From assembly GCA_902537895.1 (NCBI GenBank), contig CACBCU010000003.1, forward strand, positions 20,001 to 84,000: 64,000 nucleotides of DNA, written 5' to 3'. This document shows positions 53,653 to 63,104 of this stretch, piece after piece. The notes below the pieces were generated by a model. It saw nothing but the letters and a program-made list of their open reading frames with translations, searched no databases and was not told the DNA's origin. Source of the stretch: an uncultured Pelagibacteraceae bacterium (lineage in GTDB: Bacteria > Pseudomonadota > Alphaproteobacteria > Pelagibacterales > Pelagibacteraceae). The position numbers and the translations under genes were made by a program. Numbering within the stretch: the stretch's first letter is position 1; each line of letters starts with the position of its first letter.

Positions 53653-54147
53653 ATGTTAATAATTGGTATAGATCCGGGTGTTTCTGGTTCAATTTGTTTT
53701 CTTAAAAATGGAAAAATTTTAGATGTAATTGAAATGCCTGTCATGAATGAAGGAAAAAAAAATAAAAAACAGGTTAATGGAGCTCAAATTTATAATGAAA
53801 TTACTAAAAAAATTAACAGCAATCCTGAAACTAACACAAGAGTTGTGATAGAACATGTTACGGCTATGCCGGGTCAAGGAGTAACAAGTATGTTTAATTT
53901 CGGTCAATCCTTTGGAGTGTTAAAGGGTATTTGTTCTGCAATGAGGTTACCGATGTTTTTTGTTAGACCAGCAAAATGGAAAAGATATTACAATCTAATC
54001 AATTCTGAAAAAGATGCTAGTCGAACTAGGGCTATTGAGATATTTCCAGATTTCTCATCACATTTATCAAAAAAGAAAGATTCAAATAAGGCTGATGCTA
54101 TATTAATTGCCAGTTTTTATTATGAAACTTATAAAATAGAGGAATAA
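53653..54147 (+). CDS. Phage-type RuvC-fold endonuclease
   Basis: A 164-residue RNase H-fold protein. IIGIDPGVSG with D7, VVIEHV with E67 and NKADAILIA with D148 correspond to RuvC catalytic acids; the position of the remaining RuvC Asp reads Asn145. The middle has MPGQGVTSMFNFGQSFG and a VRPAKWK motif, as in phage-borne RuvC-like nucleases rather than cellular RuvC. It occupies the ruvC position after yebC, but ruvA and ruvB, normally next, are absent. It may process Holliday junctions. Confidence 0.75.
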   Translation: MLIIGIDPGVSGSICFLKNGKILDVIEMPVMNEGKKNKKQVNGAQIYNEITKKINSNPETNTRVVIEHVTAMPGQGVTSMFNFGQSFGVLKGICSAMRLPMFFVRPAKWKRYYNLINSEKDASRTRAIEIFPDFSSHLSKKKDSNKADAILIASFYYETYKIEE

Positions 54148-54183
54148 ATCTTTATAAGTAAGTCAAAATCATGACACATTTAA

Positions 54184-54873
54184 GTGACAGAAGCTGGTAT
54201 GGAAGCTGATATATCATCCCAAGCAGTTGGACTAGCTTCAAGTGCTGATTTTTCATTAATGAATTTGTTCATAAGAGCAGATATTGTAGTTAAGACTGTT
54301 ATTTTAATACTTATCGCCTGCTCAATTTATTCATGGGCTGTAATATTTGAAAAATTTAAGCTTTTCAAAAAAATCAACAAATCCACCGAAGAATTTGAAA
54401 ATAAGTTTTGGAACTCTAAGTCTGCAGAAACTTTTTATAATAATCTACCTGCAACTACTGAAGATCCAATGGCCTTACTTTTTAGGGATGCGATGCAAAA
54501 TTTACTAAAAAGAAGATCAAAAACTGATTTGAACGTTCGAATGACAACATTGCTCGAGACTGGTATTGAAAAACAAGTCACCAAAATTAGTAAAGGCTTT
54601 ACTTTTTTAGCTACAGTTGGATCTACCGCTCCGTTCATAGGTTTATTCGGTACCGTTTGGGGAATAATGAATTCATTTCAATCAATTGCAATTTCTAGAA
54701 ACACAAGTTTGGCAATTGTTGCACCAGGAATTGCAGAAGCTCTTTTTGCTACAGCTTTAGGCTTGTTAGCCGCAATACCAGCGGTAGTTGCTTATAATAA
54801 GTTTAACAATGACTCAATTAAATATTCTCAGAGACTAGAAAATTTTTCTAAAAGATTTTTAACAATAATTTAA
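54184..54873 (+). CDS. tolQ: TolQ, proton-channel subunit of Tol-Pal
   Basis: A 229-residue inner-membrane protein of the TolQ/ExbB/MotA family with three transmembrane helices: one near residues 35-55, two after residue 130 (FLATVGSTAPFIGLFGTVWGIMNSF and ATALGLLAAIPAVVAYN). Together with TolR it forms a proton-driven motor. The GTG at 54184 is the longest start; an ATG at 54199 is possible. First gene of the Tol-Pal operon. Confidence 0.94.
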   Translation: MTEAGMEADISSQAVGLASSADFSLMNLFIRADIVVKTVILILIACSIYSWAVIFEKFKLFKKINKSTEEFENKFWNSKSAETFYNNLPATTEDPMALLFRDAMQNLLKRRSKTDLNVRMTTLLETGIEKQVTKISKGFTFLATVGSTAPFIGLFGTVWGIMNSFQSIAISRNTSLAIVAPGIAEALFATALGLLAAIPAVVAYNKFNNDSIKYSQRLENFSKRFLTII

Positions 54874-54876
54874 GTA

Positions 54877-55293
54877 ATGGCTTTTAAATTAAATCGTTCA
54901 TCAAAAGAACCTATGAGCGAGATAAATGTTACACCCTTTGTTGACGTAATGTTAGTACTGCTAATAATTTTTATGGTTACAGCGCCTTTATTAACAGTCG
55001 GAGTTCAAGTAGATCTACCTGAAAGTTCTGCTGACTCACTTCCAGAGGAGGCTGAACCATTAACTTTATCGATTAATTCAAAAGGTGAAATTTTTATACA
55101 AGAGTCGAAGGTCGAATATGAAAAGATAATTGCAAAAGTTTTAGCAGTTTCAAAAAATAGAACTGATACCAGAATTTATGTTAGGGGAGACAAAACAATT
55201 AATTATGGCAGAGTGCTTGAAATAATGGGTTTATTATCAGGTTCGGGCTTCACAAAAGTTGCTTTAATTTCAGAGCCTTATAAAGAAAGGTAA
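54877..55293 (+). CDS. tolR: TolR, Tol-Pal motor subunit
   Basis: A 138-residue ExbD/TolR protein: PMSEINVTPFVDVMLVLLIIFMVTAPLL with the proton-carrying Asp in the single transmembrane helix, then a periplasmic domain containing RGDKTINYGRVLEIMGLL. Full length. Works with TolQ to power TolA. Confidence 0.95.
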   Translation: MAFKLNRSSKEPMSEINVTPFVDVMLVLLIIFMVTAPLLTVGVQVDLPESSADSLPEEAEPLTLSINSKGEIFIQESKVEYEKIIAKVLAVSKNRTDTRIYVRGDKTINYGRVLEIMGLLSGSGFTKVALISEPYKER

Positions 55294-55297
55294 TGCC

Positions 55298-56107
55298 TTG
55301 AATAAAAGTATAATTATATCTTCTGTCTTACATGCAGTATTTATATTTTTAACAGCTATGAGTTTACCATTTTTAACAAAAAAACCTATTGATCTCCCTC
55401 CAATTGTATCAATTGAGTTGATACAAATTACAGATAAAACAAATATTCCTTTCGCTCCTAAAGCAAAAAAAATTATAGAAGATGTAAAAAAAAAAGAGGA
55501 AAAACTAGTATCTGAACAAGCTCCACCAAAAAAAGTAAAAAAAATAAAGCCAGACTCTGTCCCAATGCCAAATGACCTTGTAAAAAATAAAAAAGAACCA
55601 AAAGAGGATAAGCAAAATCCTGAAGTAGTTGATAATGAGGCTAAACAGGTTTCAGAGTTTGAAAAAGATGAGCTTTTTGATCCTAGCAATATCGCAGCTT
55701 TGATTGACAAATCAAAAGAAGAAATTGCTGAAACAACTGAGAAAAACAATAAAGTAACTCAGGATCAAAAACGAAACGTAGAGAACGCGGGTTTATCTTT
55801 AAGTGAGGAGGATGCTCTTAAGGCACAAATTTTTGGTTGTTGGAGTATACCATTAGGTTTACCATACAATGAAAATTTATTGGTTCGAATTAAATTACAA
55901 TTAAAGCGAGATGGCACAGTAGTTAGGTCTGAGATTTTAGATCATGCAAGAATGAATAAACCTGGACAAGGTTTTTATAAAGTATTAGCTGAAAGTGCAC
56001 TTAGAGCAGTAAAATTATGTCAGCCACTAAGAGTTCCAACTACAGGTTATGAAAGATGGAAAGAATTACAATTAAACTTTGATGCAAGAGAAATGTTAGA
56101 GGGATAA
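55298..56107 (+). CDS. tolA: TolA
   Basis: A 269-residue protein with one N-terminal transmembrane helix (about 4-22), a Lys/Glu/Pro-rich central helical region (about 50-165) and a C-terminal TolA/TonB-like domain with a conserved Cys pair (FGCWSIPLG and LCQPLRVP). It spans the periplasm from TolQR to Pal/TolB. Starts with TTG at 55298, four bases after the tolR stop. Identification rests on domain layout plus operon position. Confidence 0.87.
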   Translation: MNKSIIISSVLHAVFIFLTAMSLPFLTKKPIDLPPIVSIELIQITDKTNIPFAPKAKKIIEDVKKKEEKLVSEQAPPKKVKKIKPDSVPMPNDLVKNKKEPKEDKQNPEVVDNEAKQVSEFEKDELFDPSNIAALIDKSKEEIAETTEKNNKVTQDQKRNVENAGLSLSEEDALKAQIFGCWSIPLGLPYNENLLVRIKLQLKRDGTVVRSEILDHARMNKPGQGFYKVLAESALRAVKLCQPLRVPTTGYERWKELQLNFDAREMLEG

Positions 56108-56116
56108 TATATATTT

Positions 56117-57460
56117 ATGAGAATTCTAATACACATTATTATCTATTTAATTTTAATCCCCTCCAAGAGTTTTGGGCTGATTGAAGTTGATATTACTAGA
56201 GGGAATCTAGACCCACTTCCAATTGCTGTGTCGCCTCTATCGATTGATGAAAACTCAAGACAAAATTTTGAAAAAATTTTAAAAAAAAGAAATATTGGTG
56301 AAGAAATTTCGAAGATAATTGAGGTAAATTTAAAAACATCTGGTCTTTTTAATCCATTAAATAAAGATGCGTTTTTACAAGCACCTGACATTGCAAATCT
56401 AAAACCAAGATTTGAGGATTGGAATTTAATTAAGGCTCAGGCATTGATTACAGGAAAAGTTAGCTACATAGATGAAAAGTTACGAGTTGAATTCAGACTT
56501 TGGGATGTGCTTGCTGGAAAACAGATGGATGCAAAGGCCTTTACAACTGTACCAACAAATTGGAGAAGAGTTGGACACATTATAACCGATAAAGTTTATC
56601 AGAGATTGACTGGGGAAAAAGGCTATTTTGATACAAGAATAATTTATGTTGCAGAAGAAGGTCCAAAAACAAAACGTATTAAAAAATTAGCGATAATGGA
56701 TCAAGATGGAGCAAACAATAAATTTTTAACTTTAGGTAATGAGCTTGTTTTAACACCCAGGTTCAACCCAACAAGTCAAATGGTGACTTATCTTTCCTAT
56801 TTCAGAAATTTACCCAGAGTATATCTTTTAGATATCGAGACAGGTACGCAAGAAGTCGTAGGAGATTTTCCTGGGATGACTTTTGCTCCACGATTTTCTC
56901 CAGATGGAAAAAAAATTATAATGAGTTTTGCGAAAGATGGTAATTCGGAAATTTATACTATGGATTTAGAAAATCGTATTGTAGAAAAAATTACCAATCA
57001 TCCATCAATTGATACTTCTCCTTCTTTTTCTCCAGACGGAAAACTTATTTGTTTTAATTCTGATAGAAGTGGTTATCAGCAAATTTATGTAATGAAAAGT
57101 GACGGGAGCAATGTTAAAAGAATTTCATTTGGTAAGGGTTTATATGGAACTCCTGTTTGGTCACCTAGAGGTGACTTAATTGCATTTACAAAACTTCATA
57201 AGGGTAAATTTTATATTGGTGTTATGAGAACAGATGGAAGCGGGGAAAGACTTTTGACTGAAAATTTTTATCAAGAAGCACCATCTTGGTCGCCTAATGG
57301 AAGAGTTTTAATATTTTATAGAGAGACTAAAACTGATGATAAAGGGGAGGGATTTTCCGCCAAATTATGGTCTATCGATTTGACGGGCTATAATGAGAGA
57401 ATGGTAAAAACCCCTACAGATGCTTCTGACCCATCATGGTCATCATTATTAAGTAATTAA
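56117..57460 (+). CDS. tolB: TolB
   Basis: A 447-residue periplasmic protein: N-terminal signal peptide (about 1-20), the IDITRG-like start of mature protein, an alpha/beta N-domain and a six-bladed beta-propeller with repeated FSPDGKKI / [10 protein letters not shown] / [10 protein letters not shown] blades. Binds Pal and TolA to control outer-membrane constriction. Standard length. Confidence 0.95.
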   Translation: MRILIHIIIYLILIPSKSFGLIEVDITRGNLDPLPIAVSPLSIDENSRQNFEKILKKRNIGEEISKIIEVNLKTSGLFNPLNKDAFLQAPDIANLKPRFEDWNLIKAQALITGKVSYIDEKLRVEFRLWDVLAGKQMDAKAFTTVPTNWRRVGHIITDKVYQRLTGEKGYFDTRIIYVAEEGPKTKRIKKLAIMDQDGANNKFLTLGNELVLTPRFNPTSQMVTYLSYFRNLPRVYLLDIETGTQEVVGDFPGMTFAPRFSPDGKKIIMSFAKDGNSEIYTMDLENRIVEKITNHPSIDTSPSFSPDGKLICFNSDRSGYQQIYVMKSDGSNVKRISFGKGLYGTPVWSPRGDLIAFTKLHKGKFYIGVMRTDGSGERLLTENFYQEAPSWSPNGRVLIFYRETKTDDKGEGFSAKLWSIDLTGYNERMVKTPTDASDPSWSSLLSN

Positions 57461-57534
57461 TCTGATTTATCTTGATTTTTTAACTTGAAACATCTAATTA
57501 GTTGTGAAAAAGTCATTAATAAGAAATATTGATC

Positions 57535-57540
57535 AAGGAG
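57535..57540 (+). promoter_or_regulatory. Ribosome-binding site of pal
   Basis: AAGGAG five bases before the ATG at 57546. It selects this ATG over the upstream in-frame GTG at 57504, and the protein from 57546 begins with a clean lipoprotein signal peptide. Confidence 0.75.
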
Positions 57541-57545
57541 TAATA

Positions 57546-58025
57546 ATGAAATTAAACAAAATTCTTAAAAATACTTTATTAATAATTTTTGCATGTTTTG
57601 CGTTATCTGCATGCGCAACATCAAAAAAAACTTCAGGTCAAATGCAAGGAGATGTTTATACTGGAACAGATACTGTTGAGTATTTAGCATCAGGAGTTCC
57701 TGATAGAGTATTTTTTGCAACCAATGAGTCAGTTTTGACAACAGCTTCAAGAGAGACTTTAAGAAAACAAGCTGCCTACTTAAGAAAAAATTCAAAAATC
57801 ACAATTGTGCTTGAAGGTCATGCGGATGAAAGAGGCACAAGAGAGTATAACTTAGCTCTTGGAGAAAGAAGAGCAAATGCAGCTAAAGATTATTTGATGA
57901 CATATGGAATTTCTTCTAACAGAATTTCAGTTTTAAGTTATGGAAAAGAACGACCAGTTGACTCAGGTTCTAATCCTTTAGCATGGTCAAAAAATAGAAG
58001 ATCTGTAACAGTAAAAGCAAATTAG
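57546..58025 (+). CDS. pal: Peptidoglycan-associated lipoprotein Pal
   Basis: A 159-residue OmpA-like lipoprotein. MKLNKILKNTLLIIFACFA is the signal, and LSAC the lipobox with the acylated Cys; VFFATNESVLT and EGHADERGTREYNLALGERRANA are the peptidoglycan-binding OmpA-C motifs. I use the ATG at 57546 because it follows an AAGGAG; a GTG at 57504 would add 14 residues ahead of the signal peptide. Anchored in the outer membrane, bound by TolB. A strong terminator follows. Confidence 0.95.
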   Translation: MKLNKILKNTLLIIFACFALSACATSKKTSGQMQGDVYTGTDTVEYLASGVPDRVFFATNESVLTTASRETLRKQAAYLRKNSKITIVLEGHADERGTREYNLALGERRANAAKDYLMTYGISSNRISVLSYGKERPVDSGSNPLAWSKNRRSVTVKAN

Positions 58026-58037
58026 TTTTTTAAATTA

Positions 58038-58075
58038 AGACCCTTGGACATAACATGTTCAAGGGTCTTTTTTTT
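58038..58075 (+). terminator. Rho-independent terminator after pal
   Basis: AGACCCTTG (58038-58046) pairs perfectly with CAAGGGTCT (58060-58068), and the stem continues inward through GACAT/ATGTT to a small AAC loop, giving about 14 pairs, followed by seven T. It lies 13 bases after the pal stop. It is the clearest terminator in the window and would end or attenuate the tol-pal transcript before cpoB. Confidence 0.93.
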
Positions 58076-58102
58076 GCCATTATTTTAATAATAACTTTAC
58101 TG

Positions 58103-59086
58103 ATGAAAATGTTTGTAAAAAAATTTAACCTTTTGGTTATATTAGTAATTTGTTTTTTTCTTCCTTCACATTTAAATGCTGACAATCATAATATTTATGA
58201 AACTATAGAAAAGTTACAAAAAGATATTAAAACTCTTGAGAGAGCAGTTTATTCAGGATCAACAAATTTAAATAATGAAAATAGTAATATTGAAACATCC
58301 TTAGACTCTAATTCGGAAGATGTATTAACAAGACACTTATTAAAACTTACAGAAATTGAAACTCAATTTCAAAATTTAACGAACAGATTTGAAGAAATAA
58401 ACTTTAAACTTGATAAATTATCAAATAGATTATCAAAGGTACAAGCCGATAATCAAATAAGATTTCAAGATTTAGAGAATGCTTCGGTTAGTAATGATGA
58501 TCAAAAGACTTTAACTCAAAATTCCAAAGATAAAATTTTACCTGGTAGCTCACAACCACAAGATCTTGGTTCAATATCTTATAAAGATACTAATACTAAT
58601 CAAACAATTCAACAAACTCAATCAATAGATACAACTGCAACAGTAATTACAGAGTCTTTTCAAGCTGAAGAAAAAATTCTTCCGAGCGAGTCACCTGAAA
58701 GTCAATACGAATTCGCAACAAGCTTTTTAAAGGTTGGTGATTACTCTACAGCGGAAAGAGCTTTTAGAGAATTTGTACAAACAAACCCAGAGCACAAACT
58801 TGCGGGAAATGCACAATATTGGTATGCAGAAACTTTTAGAATAAGACAGCTATATACAGATGCTGCATCTGCTTATTTAGAAGGATATCAAAAATATCCT
58901 AAGGGTGAAAAAGCCCCTGCTAATTTGTTAAAGTTAGGTGTGTCTATGGTGCAGATAGGAGAGAAAGATCAAGGTTGTAAAATGATCAATGGTGTCGAAA
59001 AAGAGTACCCTGAAGCAAATCAGTCTGTGATACAAAAAGCTAAATATGAGTCCCAGAAATTTGAGTGTAAAAATCAAAATTCCTAA
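58103..59086 (+). CDS. cpoB: CpoB (YbgF), Tol-Pal accessory protein
   Basis: A periplasmic protein of about 327 residues: signal peptide (MKMFVKKFNLLVILVICFF... to LNA), N-terminal coiled coil, a low-complexity Gln/Ser/Thr linker, and C-terminal TPR repeats (ESQYEFATSFLKVGDYSTAE, GNAQYWYAETFRIR, APANLLKLGVSM). A longer frame starts at 58055, but that ATG lies inside the terminator hairpin, so I place the start at 58103 (58109 also possible). CpoB coordinates Tol-Pal with peptidoglycan synthesis. Confidence 0.87.
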   Translation: MKMFVKKFNLLVILVICFFLPSHLNADNHNIYETIEKLQKDIKTLERAVYSGSTNLNNENSNIETSLDSNSEDVLTRHLLKLTEIETQFQNLTNRFEEINFKLDKLSNRLSKVQADNQIRFQDLENASVSNDDQKTLTQNSKDKILPGSSQPQDLGSISYKDTNTNQTIQQTQSIDTTATVITESFQAEEKILPSESPESQYEFATSFLKVGDYSTAERAFREFVQTNPEHKLAGNAQYWYAETFRIRQLYTDAASAYLEGYQKYPKGEKAPANLLKLGVSMVQIGEKDQGCKMINGVEKEYPEANQSVIQKAKYESQKFECKNQNS

Positions 59087-60074
59087 AGTTTTAAAAAGTA
59101 AATTAAACAACAAAAAAATTAGTCAGATTTATAAAAAGTTTGCAAAGTCTATAAGTATTAATGAAAACTTTATAGTTGCAGTATCTGGGGGTCCAGATAG
59201 TCTTGCATTAGCTTTCCTATCTAAAATTTATTCGATTCAAAAAAATCTCAGAGTTAAGTTTTATATTATTGATCATAAATTAAGATCAGAGTCTACTAAT
59301 GAGGCAAAATACGTAAAAAAAATACTTAATAAATTTCAAATAAATGCTGAGATTTTATTTTGGCAGGGAATAAAGCCTAAAAGCAATATTCAATCAGTAG
59401 CAAGAACAAAAAGATTTGAACTTTTGATTTCTAAATGTAAAAAGTTAGGGGTATCGTATATACTACTGGGACACCACCAAGAGGACTTAATTGAAAATTT
59501 TTTTATAAGAATTCTTAGAGGTAGTGGATTAAAGGGGTTAATTTCATTAAGTAAAAAAACTAAATTACAAAATGTTACAATTTTAAGACCATTAATAAAT
59601 CAAAAAAAAGAGGATTTAGTTTTTATTTCCAAAAAGGTTTATGATTTTTATGTTAAAGATCCAACTAATAATGATGAAAAGTTTCAAAGGGTCAGAATAA
59701 GAAAACTTTTAAACGGGCTCAAAAATGATGGTTTAGATCAAAAAAAATTTATAAAAACTATTGAAAATTTAAAAAAATCCAATGATGTTGTTAATTACTA
59801 TGTTACAAAAAATTTAGAAAATAATTCCTTTTTTTCGCATAAGAAAAAACATCTAATTTTAAATGACAAATTTTTTAAACAACCACACGAGATAGTATTT
59901 AGATCGTTGTCTGATTCTTTAAAGTTTGTAAGTAAAAAACATTACCCTGTTAGAGGAAAAAAAATTGATAAAATTATCAAAGAAATCCAAAAAAGCTCCT
60001 TTTCTAAGAGCACATTGGGGAGTTGCTTGATCGAAAAGGTCAATCAAACTGTCATTATCTCAAAAGAACAATAA
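59046..60074 (+). CDS. tilS: tRNA(Ile)-lysidine synthase
   Basis: A 342-residue enzyme of the PP-loop ATPase family: VAVSGGPDSLALAFLS is the P-loop, followed by IIDHKLRSES, RTKRFELL and LGHHQEDLIENFFIRILRGSGLKGL. It attaches lysine to C34 of tRNA-Ile(CAU) so that AUA is read as Ile, essential in this AUA-rich genome. Its ATG overlaps cpoB by 41 bp, longer than usual, so a downstream TTG at codon 6 is conceivable. Confidence 0.92.
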   Translation: MSPRNLSVKIKIPKVLKSKLNNKKISQIYKKFAKSISINENFIVAVSGGPDSLALAFLSKIYSIQKNLRVKFYIIDHKLRSESTNEAKYVKKILNKFQINAEILFWQGIKPKSNIQSVARTKRFELLISKCKKLGVSYILLGHHQEDLIENFFIRILRGSGLKGLISLSKKTKLQNVTILRPLINQKKEDLVFISKKVYDFYVKDPTNNDEKFQRVRIRKLLNGLKNDGLDQKKFIKTIENLKKSNDVVNYYVTKNLENNSFFSHKKKHLILNDKFFKQPHEIVFRSLSDSLKFVSKKHYPVRGKKIDKIIKEIQKSSFSKSTLGSCLIEKVNQTVIISKEQ

Positions 60075-60137
60075 TTTTCATCTATATTAACCAAAATTGC
60101 CACTTGTTTAATCTTAAATAATTCTTATTTTATCCTT

Positions 60138-62045
60138 ATGAATTTCAAAAATATTGCAATGTGGGCTGTCATAGTTTTTTTGACTATAGGTCTTTACAAC
60201 ATGTTCAAAAATCCTCAAGCAAACATTCGAGGTAATAATAAAGTAATATTTTCAGAATTTTTGACAGCTGTTGATAATGGAGAGGTTGTAAAAGTAGAAA
60301 TTCAAGGCAATAATATAAAAGGAACTTATTCGAACGGTAATAATTTCACTACGTATTCACCAAACGACCCAAATTTAATAGAGAAGCTTTCAGAAAAAGG
60401 TGTCAGTATTTCTGCGGCTCCTATCGAGGAAAAAATGCCATCATTGTTTGGAGTTTTACTTTCTTGGTTTCCAATGTTGTTATTAATTGCAGTATGGATT
60501 TTCTTTATGAGACAAATGCAAGGGGGCAAAGGTGGGGCCATGGGTTTTGGTAGATCAAAAGCAAAAATGATGAATGAGCTTAAGGGGAAAGTAACCTTTA
60601 ATGATGTTGCTGGAGTTGAGGAAGCTAAAGAAGAAGTTGAGGAAATCGTAGAATTTTTAAAAGACCCAAGAAAATTCAGTAGACTTGGCGGAAAAATTCC
60701 TAGGGGAGCTTTGTTAGTGGGTCCTCCTGGAACAGGAAAAACTTTACTTGCAAGAGCTATTGCAGGAGAAGCAGGTGTACCTTTTTTCACAATATCTGGT
60801 TCAGATTTTGTAGAAATGTTTGTAGGAGTTGGTGCATCAAGAGTTAGAGATATGTTTGAACAAGGTAAAAAAAATTCTCCTTGTATAATCTTTATTGATG
60901 AGATCGATGCTGTTGGTAGAAGTCGAGGAGCAGGTTTAGGTGGTGGAAACGATGAAAGAGAGCAAACGCTTAATCAGCTCTTAGTAGAGATGGATGGGTT
61001 TGATACAAACGAAGGTGTGATTATAATCGCTGCAACTAATAGACCTGATGTTTTGGACCCTGCTTTGCTGAGACCAGGAAGATTTGATAGACAAGTTGTT
61101 GTGTCAAACCCAGATATTATAGGTAGAGAAAAAATATTAAAAGTGCATGTGAAAAAAATTAAGATGGCTCCAGATGTAAATTTAAGAACCATTGCAAGAG
61201 GAACTCCAGGTTTTTCAGGAGCAGATTTAGCAAATCTTGTTAATGAGGCAGCATTGTTAGCTGCAAGAAAAAATAAGAGAATAGTTACCTTAATGGAGTT
61301 TGAGGAAGCAAAAGATAAAGTAATGATGGGAGCTGAAAGAAGATCAATGGTCATGACTGAGGATGAGAAAAAACTTACGGCTTACCACGAAGGTGGACAT
61401 GCACTGGTTTCATTTAATATGTCTAGTTACGATCCAATTCACAAAGCAACAATAATCCCTAGAGGAAGAGCTTTAGGTATGGTGATGAATTTGCCTGAAA
61501 GAGATAAGCATGGTTATTCTATAAAATATCTTAAAGCTAGGTTAGCAGTCTGCTTTGGTGGCAGAGTTGCAGAAGAACTTATTTTTGGTAAAGATGATAT
61601 TACTACAGGTGCTGGTGGAGGGGCAGGTTCCGATATAAATCAAGCAACTCAACTCGCAAGAGCTATGGTGACTAAGTATGGAATGAGTGAGGAAATGGGG
61701 CCTGTTGAATATGGTGAAAATCAAGAGGAGGTATTTCTAGGTAGATCAGTAACACAGACCCAGTCTGTATCTGAGGCAGTTGCACAAAAAATTGACAAAG
61801 AAATAAGAAAGCTTGTGGATGAGGGCTATAATCAAGCAAAAAAAATATTAACAGAAAAAATAGATGATCTACATAAAATTGCCAAAGCTTTGATTACATA
61901 TGAAACTTTGACTGGAGAAGAAATTGAAAACATCATCAACAAAAATATATATCCAAAAGATAAATTGTCTGAAAAACCAGATGAAAAAGATGATAAAAGT
62001 TCTGCTTTAGGAGCAATGGGTTTAAAACCAAAAATTGTACATTAA
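60138..62045 (+). CDS. ftsH: ATP-dependent zinc metalloprotease FtsH
   Basis: A 635-residue inner-membrane AAA+ protease: transmembrane helices at about 5-22 and 102-124, Walker A GPPGTGKT (195-202), Walker [16 protein letters not shown], the second-region-of-homology [18 protein letters not shown], and the zinc motif HEGGH (417-421, where most have HEAGH). Degrades membrane and short-lived regulatory proteins. Preceded by a 63-bp gap that may hold its own promoter. Confidence 0.97.
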   Translation: MNFKNIAMWAVIVFLTIGLYNMFKNPQANIRGNNKVIFSEFLTAVDNGEVVKVEIQGNNIKGTYSNGNNFTTYSPNDPNLIEKLSEKGVSISAAPIEEKMPSLFGVLLSWFPMLLLIAVWIFFMRQMQGGKGGAMGFGRSKAKMMNELKGKVTFNDVAGVEEAKEEVEEIVEFLKDPRKFSRLGGKIPRGALLVGPPGTGKTLLARAIAGEAGVPFFTISGSDFVEMFVGVGASRVRDMFEQGKKNSPCIIFIDEIDAVGRSRGAGLGGGNDEREQTLNQLLVEMDGFDTNEGVIIIAATNRPDVLDPALLRPGRFDRQVVVSNPDIIGREKILKVHVKKIKMAPDVNLRTIARGTPGFSGADLANLVNEAALLAARKNKRIVTLMEFEEAKDKVMMGAERRSMVMTEDEKKLTAYHEGGHALVSFNMSSYDPIHKATIIPRGRALGMVMNLPERDKHGYSIKYLKARLAVCFGGRVAEELIFGKDDITTGAGGGAGSDINQATQLARAMVTKYGMSEEMGPVEYGENQEEVFLGRSVTQTQSVSEAVAQKIDKEIRKLVDEGYNQAKKILTEKIDDLHKIAKALITYETLTGEEIENIINKNIYPKDKLSEKPDEKDDKSSALGAMGLKPKIVH

Positions 62046-62051
62046 ATAATA

Positions 62052-63104
62052 ATGAGAAGATATTACACAAGAGCGTGTAATTTCTACTATGGTAATCTCT
62101 CAAAAAAATTAGTAAAAGGAAAAAAAACTATTCCTTTACATCAGATTAAAGAAATATCCTTTGATAACATAGAAATTATAACCAGAAAGTCAAAAAAAAG
62201 AATTTCTATAGATCAAATTAAATATTTACCTAAAGATTTGAAGAATAAAATAAACTTAGATTTAAAAAAAATTAATTCAAAAAAAAAAAATTTTTCTAAC
62301 TTAAATTTTAAAAAAATTCCAAATATATTAGGAGTGTTAAATCTAACTCCGGATAGTTTTTCAGATGGTGGAAAATTTAATACAAAAAAAAAGGGTATGA
62401 ATCACGCAATGAACCTCTTTAAGGAAGGGGCTGATCTAATCGATGTTGGCGGTGAGTCGACTAGACCAGGATCTAAGTCTATTACTGAAAAAACTGAGTG
62501 GTTTAGAATTAATAAGATTTTGAGATTAATTGTAAAAAAATTACCAGTTTCCTTAGATACTAGAAAATCTAAAATCATGGAAAATGGCATTACATTAGGG
62601 GTCAAGCTAATAAATGATGTGTCTGGACTTAAATACGACTCTAAAACTTTAACAGTTCTTAAAAAAAATAAAATTCCTTTTGTCATACAGCATTCAAAGG
62701 GGACACCAGAGAATATGCAAAAAAATCCTCATTATAAAAATGAATTACTAGATATTTATGATTATTTTGAGCAAAAAATTAAGTTAATTAGATCTAAAGG
62801 TATAAAACATAATAATATAATTTTAGATCCAGGTATTGGATTTGGAAAAAATTTGAAACATAATATGAATCTATTTGAAAGAATTTCTATTTTCCATTCT
62901 CTTGGTTTTCCTATACTTGTTGGGAATTCTAGAAAAAGATTTATCAAGGATATTTCTAAAGAGAATGACAGTAAAACTAGAATTGGCGGAACGATAGCAT
63001 CTTCAATATTTTTAATGATGCAAGGTATACAGATATTAAGAATCCATGATGTGAATGAGGTAATGCAAGGAATTAAAGTTTTTAGGAAGCTAATTAAAAA
63101 TTAA
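62052..63104 (+). CDS. folP: Dihydropteroate synthase with N-terminal extension
   Basis: A 350-residue protein. From about residue 90 it is a standard DHPS TIM barrel: ILGVLNLTPDSFSDGG, DVGGESTRPGS, VSLDTRKS, LINDVSGL, ILDPGIGFGK and GNSRKRF. Family members run about 270-290 residues; the extra 90 at the N-terminus begin MRRYYTRACNFYYG, are Lys-rich, and have no motif I know. A run of 12 A lies near 62279-62290, at the junction of extension and core. Makes dihydropteroate from pABA for folate. Confidence 0.92.
   Translation: MRRYYTRACNFYYGNLSKKLVKGKKTIPLHQIKEISFDNIEIITRKSKKRISIDQIKYLPKDLKNKINLDLKKINSKKKNFSNLNFKKIPNILGVLNLTPDSFSDGGKFNTKKKGMNHAMNLFKEGADLIDVGGESTRPGSKSITEKTEWFRINKILRLIVKKLPVSLDTRKSKIMENGITLGVKLINDVSGLKYDSKTLTVLKKNKIPFVIQHSKGTPENMQKNPHYKNELLDIYDYFEQKIKLIRSKGIKHNNIILDPGIGFGKNLKHNMNLFERISIFHSLGFPILVGNSRKRFIKDISKENDSKTRIGGTIASSIFLMMQGIQILRIHDVNEVMQGIKVFRKLIKN

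Noticed and set aside
58055-58102. cpoB start at 58055
   Set aside because: This ATG lies inside the pal terminator stem; the clean signal peptide begins at 58103 or 58109.
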